Assembly (NCBI GenBank): GCA_003454135.1
Contig: DMKW01000186.1
Coordinates: 1-5,367, forward strand
DNA length: 5,367 nucleotides
DNA from: Microbacteriaceae bacterium
Lineage (GTDB): Bacteria > Actinomycetota > Actinomycetes > Actinomycetales > Microbacteriaceae
Reading direction: 5' to 3'
A program made the position numbers and the translations under genes. The notes beneath the pieces were generated by a model. That model did not search any database, had not been told where the DNA came from, and worked only from the letters and a program-made list of their open reading frames with translations. Positions 5,178 to 5,367 of the stretch are shown here, one piece after another. Position 1 is the first letter of the stretch; the number at the start of each line of letters is the position of its first letter.

Positions 5178-5226
5178 CCTCAAGAGGGACTAAATCCAAG
5201 TCATATAGCAGGGCGCCTCTTGTAGG
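5178..5226 (+). other. Stem-loop in the leader after promoter 1
   Basis: CAAGAGG (5181-5187) pairs with CCTCTTG (5216-5222). CCT (5178-5180) continues the pairing with AGG (5224-5226) if T5223 is bulged, giving a 10-bp stem around a 28-base AT-rich loop. It would form only in transcripts from promoter-like element 1, and its right arm covers the -35 of element 2. A smaller hairpin, ATCTG-TCTT-CAGAT (5228-5241), follows. The role is unknown; leader processing is one possibility. Confidence 0.35.
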
Positions 5227-5249
5227 AATCTGTCTTCAGATCTTAGGAT
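5220..5249 (+). promoter_or_regulatory. Promoter-like element 2 (TTGTAG-18-TAGGAT)
   Basis: TAGGAT (5244-5249) is a good actinobacterial -10 hexamer, 18 bases after a weaker -35, TTGTAG (5220-5225), which matches TTGACA at three positions. It has the same direction as its neighbours and lies between them. It is weaker evidence than elements 1 and 3. Confidence 0.3.
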
Positions 5250-5314
5250 GAATAACCCACCTTCGTGAGAACGTCGTGGTGGCTGGCGCGCGCTCTTCGA
5301 GCCGCCCGGCCAAC

Positions 5315-5342
5315 TTGACAAGCACTGCGAACATGGTAAGTT
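5315..5342 (+). promoter_or_regulatory. Promoter-like element 3, probable rRNA operon promoter
   Basis: A perfect -35, TTGACA (5315-5320), lies 16 bases before TAAGTT (5337-5342). The sequence after it, AGACAAGTTGCCCGGCG, recalls the start of rRNA leaders in actinobacteria; mycobacterial rrn transcripts begin near a GTTGCCCC motif following TTGACT and TAGACT. No protein start follows within the window. I infer that this promoter drives an rRNA operon whose 16S gene lies just to the right. The promoter match is seen directly; the rRNA assignment is from memory of leader sequences and could be wrong. Confidence 0.6.
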
Positions 5343-5367
5343 AGACAAGTTGCCCGGCGCGCGAGCG

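Noticed and set aside
1..5367. CRISPR array, transposase, integrase or defence system
   Set aside because: No regularly spaced repeats and no coding sequence with such motifs on either strand. Apart from the intergenic repeats the locus is housekeeping.

Overview
The window is high-GC DNA with actinobacterial gene content and codon use, including strong G/C at third positions and GTG starts. The arginine genes and the base-excision glycosylase resemble those of Micrococcales, most likely Microbacteriaceae. That family-level placement is an inference from protein sequence remembered without a search. Most of the window is an ordinary chromosomal housekeeping locus and I see no phage, transposase, CRISPR or defence genes.

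Layout. The 3' end of argF (ornithine carbamoyltransferase) occupies 1-477. A 167-bp argF-argG gap (478-644) follows and is unusually structured. It holds a C-rich tract that is G-quadruplex-capable on the minus strand, a long near-perfect inverted repeat (19-bp perfect arms, about 27 pairs with wobbles), and an abutting 16-bp perfect palindrome just before the argG ribosome binding site. argG (645-1844) and argH (1854-3296) follow 9 bp apart. A 48-codon single-pass membrane protein gene (3293-3439) overlaps argH by an ATGA, and an Mpg/AAG-type DNA-3-methyladenine glycosylase gene (3439-4044) overlaps that small gene by one base. After a 106-bp gap containing a stem-loop comes a convergent minus-strand gene for a five-helix membrane protein of unknown function (4151-4726).

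The last 640 bp (4727-5367) contain no gene I can support. The distal part (about 5090-5367) becomes less GC-rich and carries three promoter-like elements in tandem on the plus strand. The last is TTGACA-16-TAAGTT followed by GTTGCCC, which resembles actinobacterial rRNA operon leaders. I infer that a 16S rRNA gene begins just beyond the window.

How the genes work together. ArgF makes citrulline from ornithine, ArgG joins citrulline to aspartate, and ArgH releases arginine and fumarate, so argF-argG-argH are the last three steps of arginine biosynthesis. The small membrane protein and the glycosylase look translationally coupled to argH but have no evident role in arginine synthesis. The regulator gene argR, which sits between argF and argG in Corynebacterium and Mycobacterium, is absent here; the structured repeat occupies that place. 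The most interesting parts of the window are this repeat-rich gap and the tandem promoter region at the right end.
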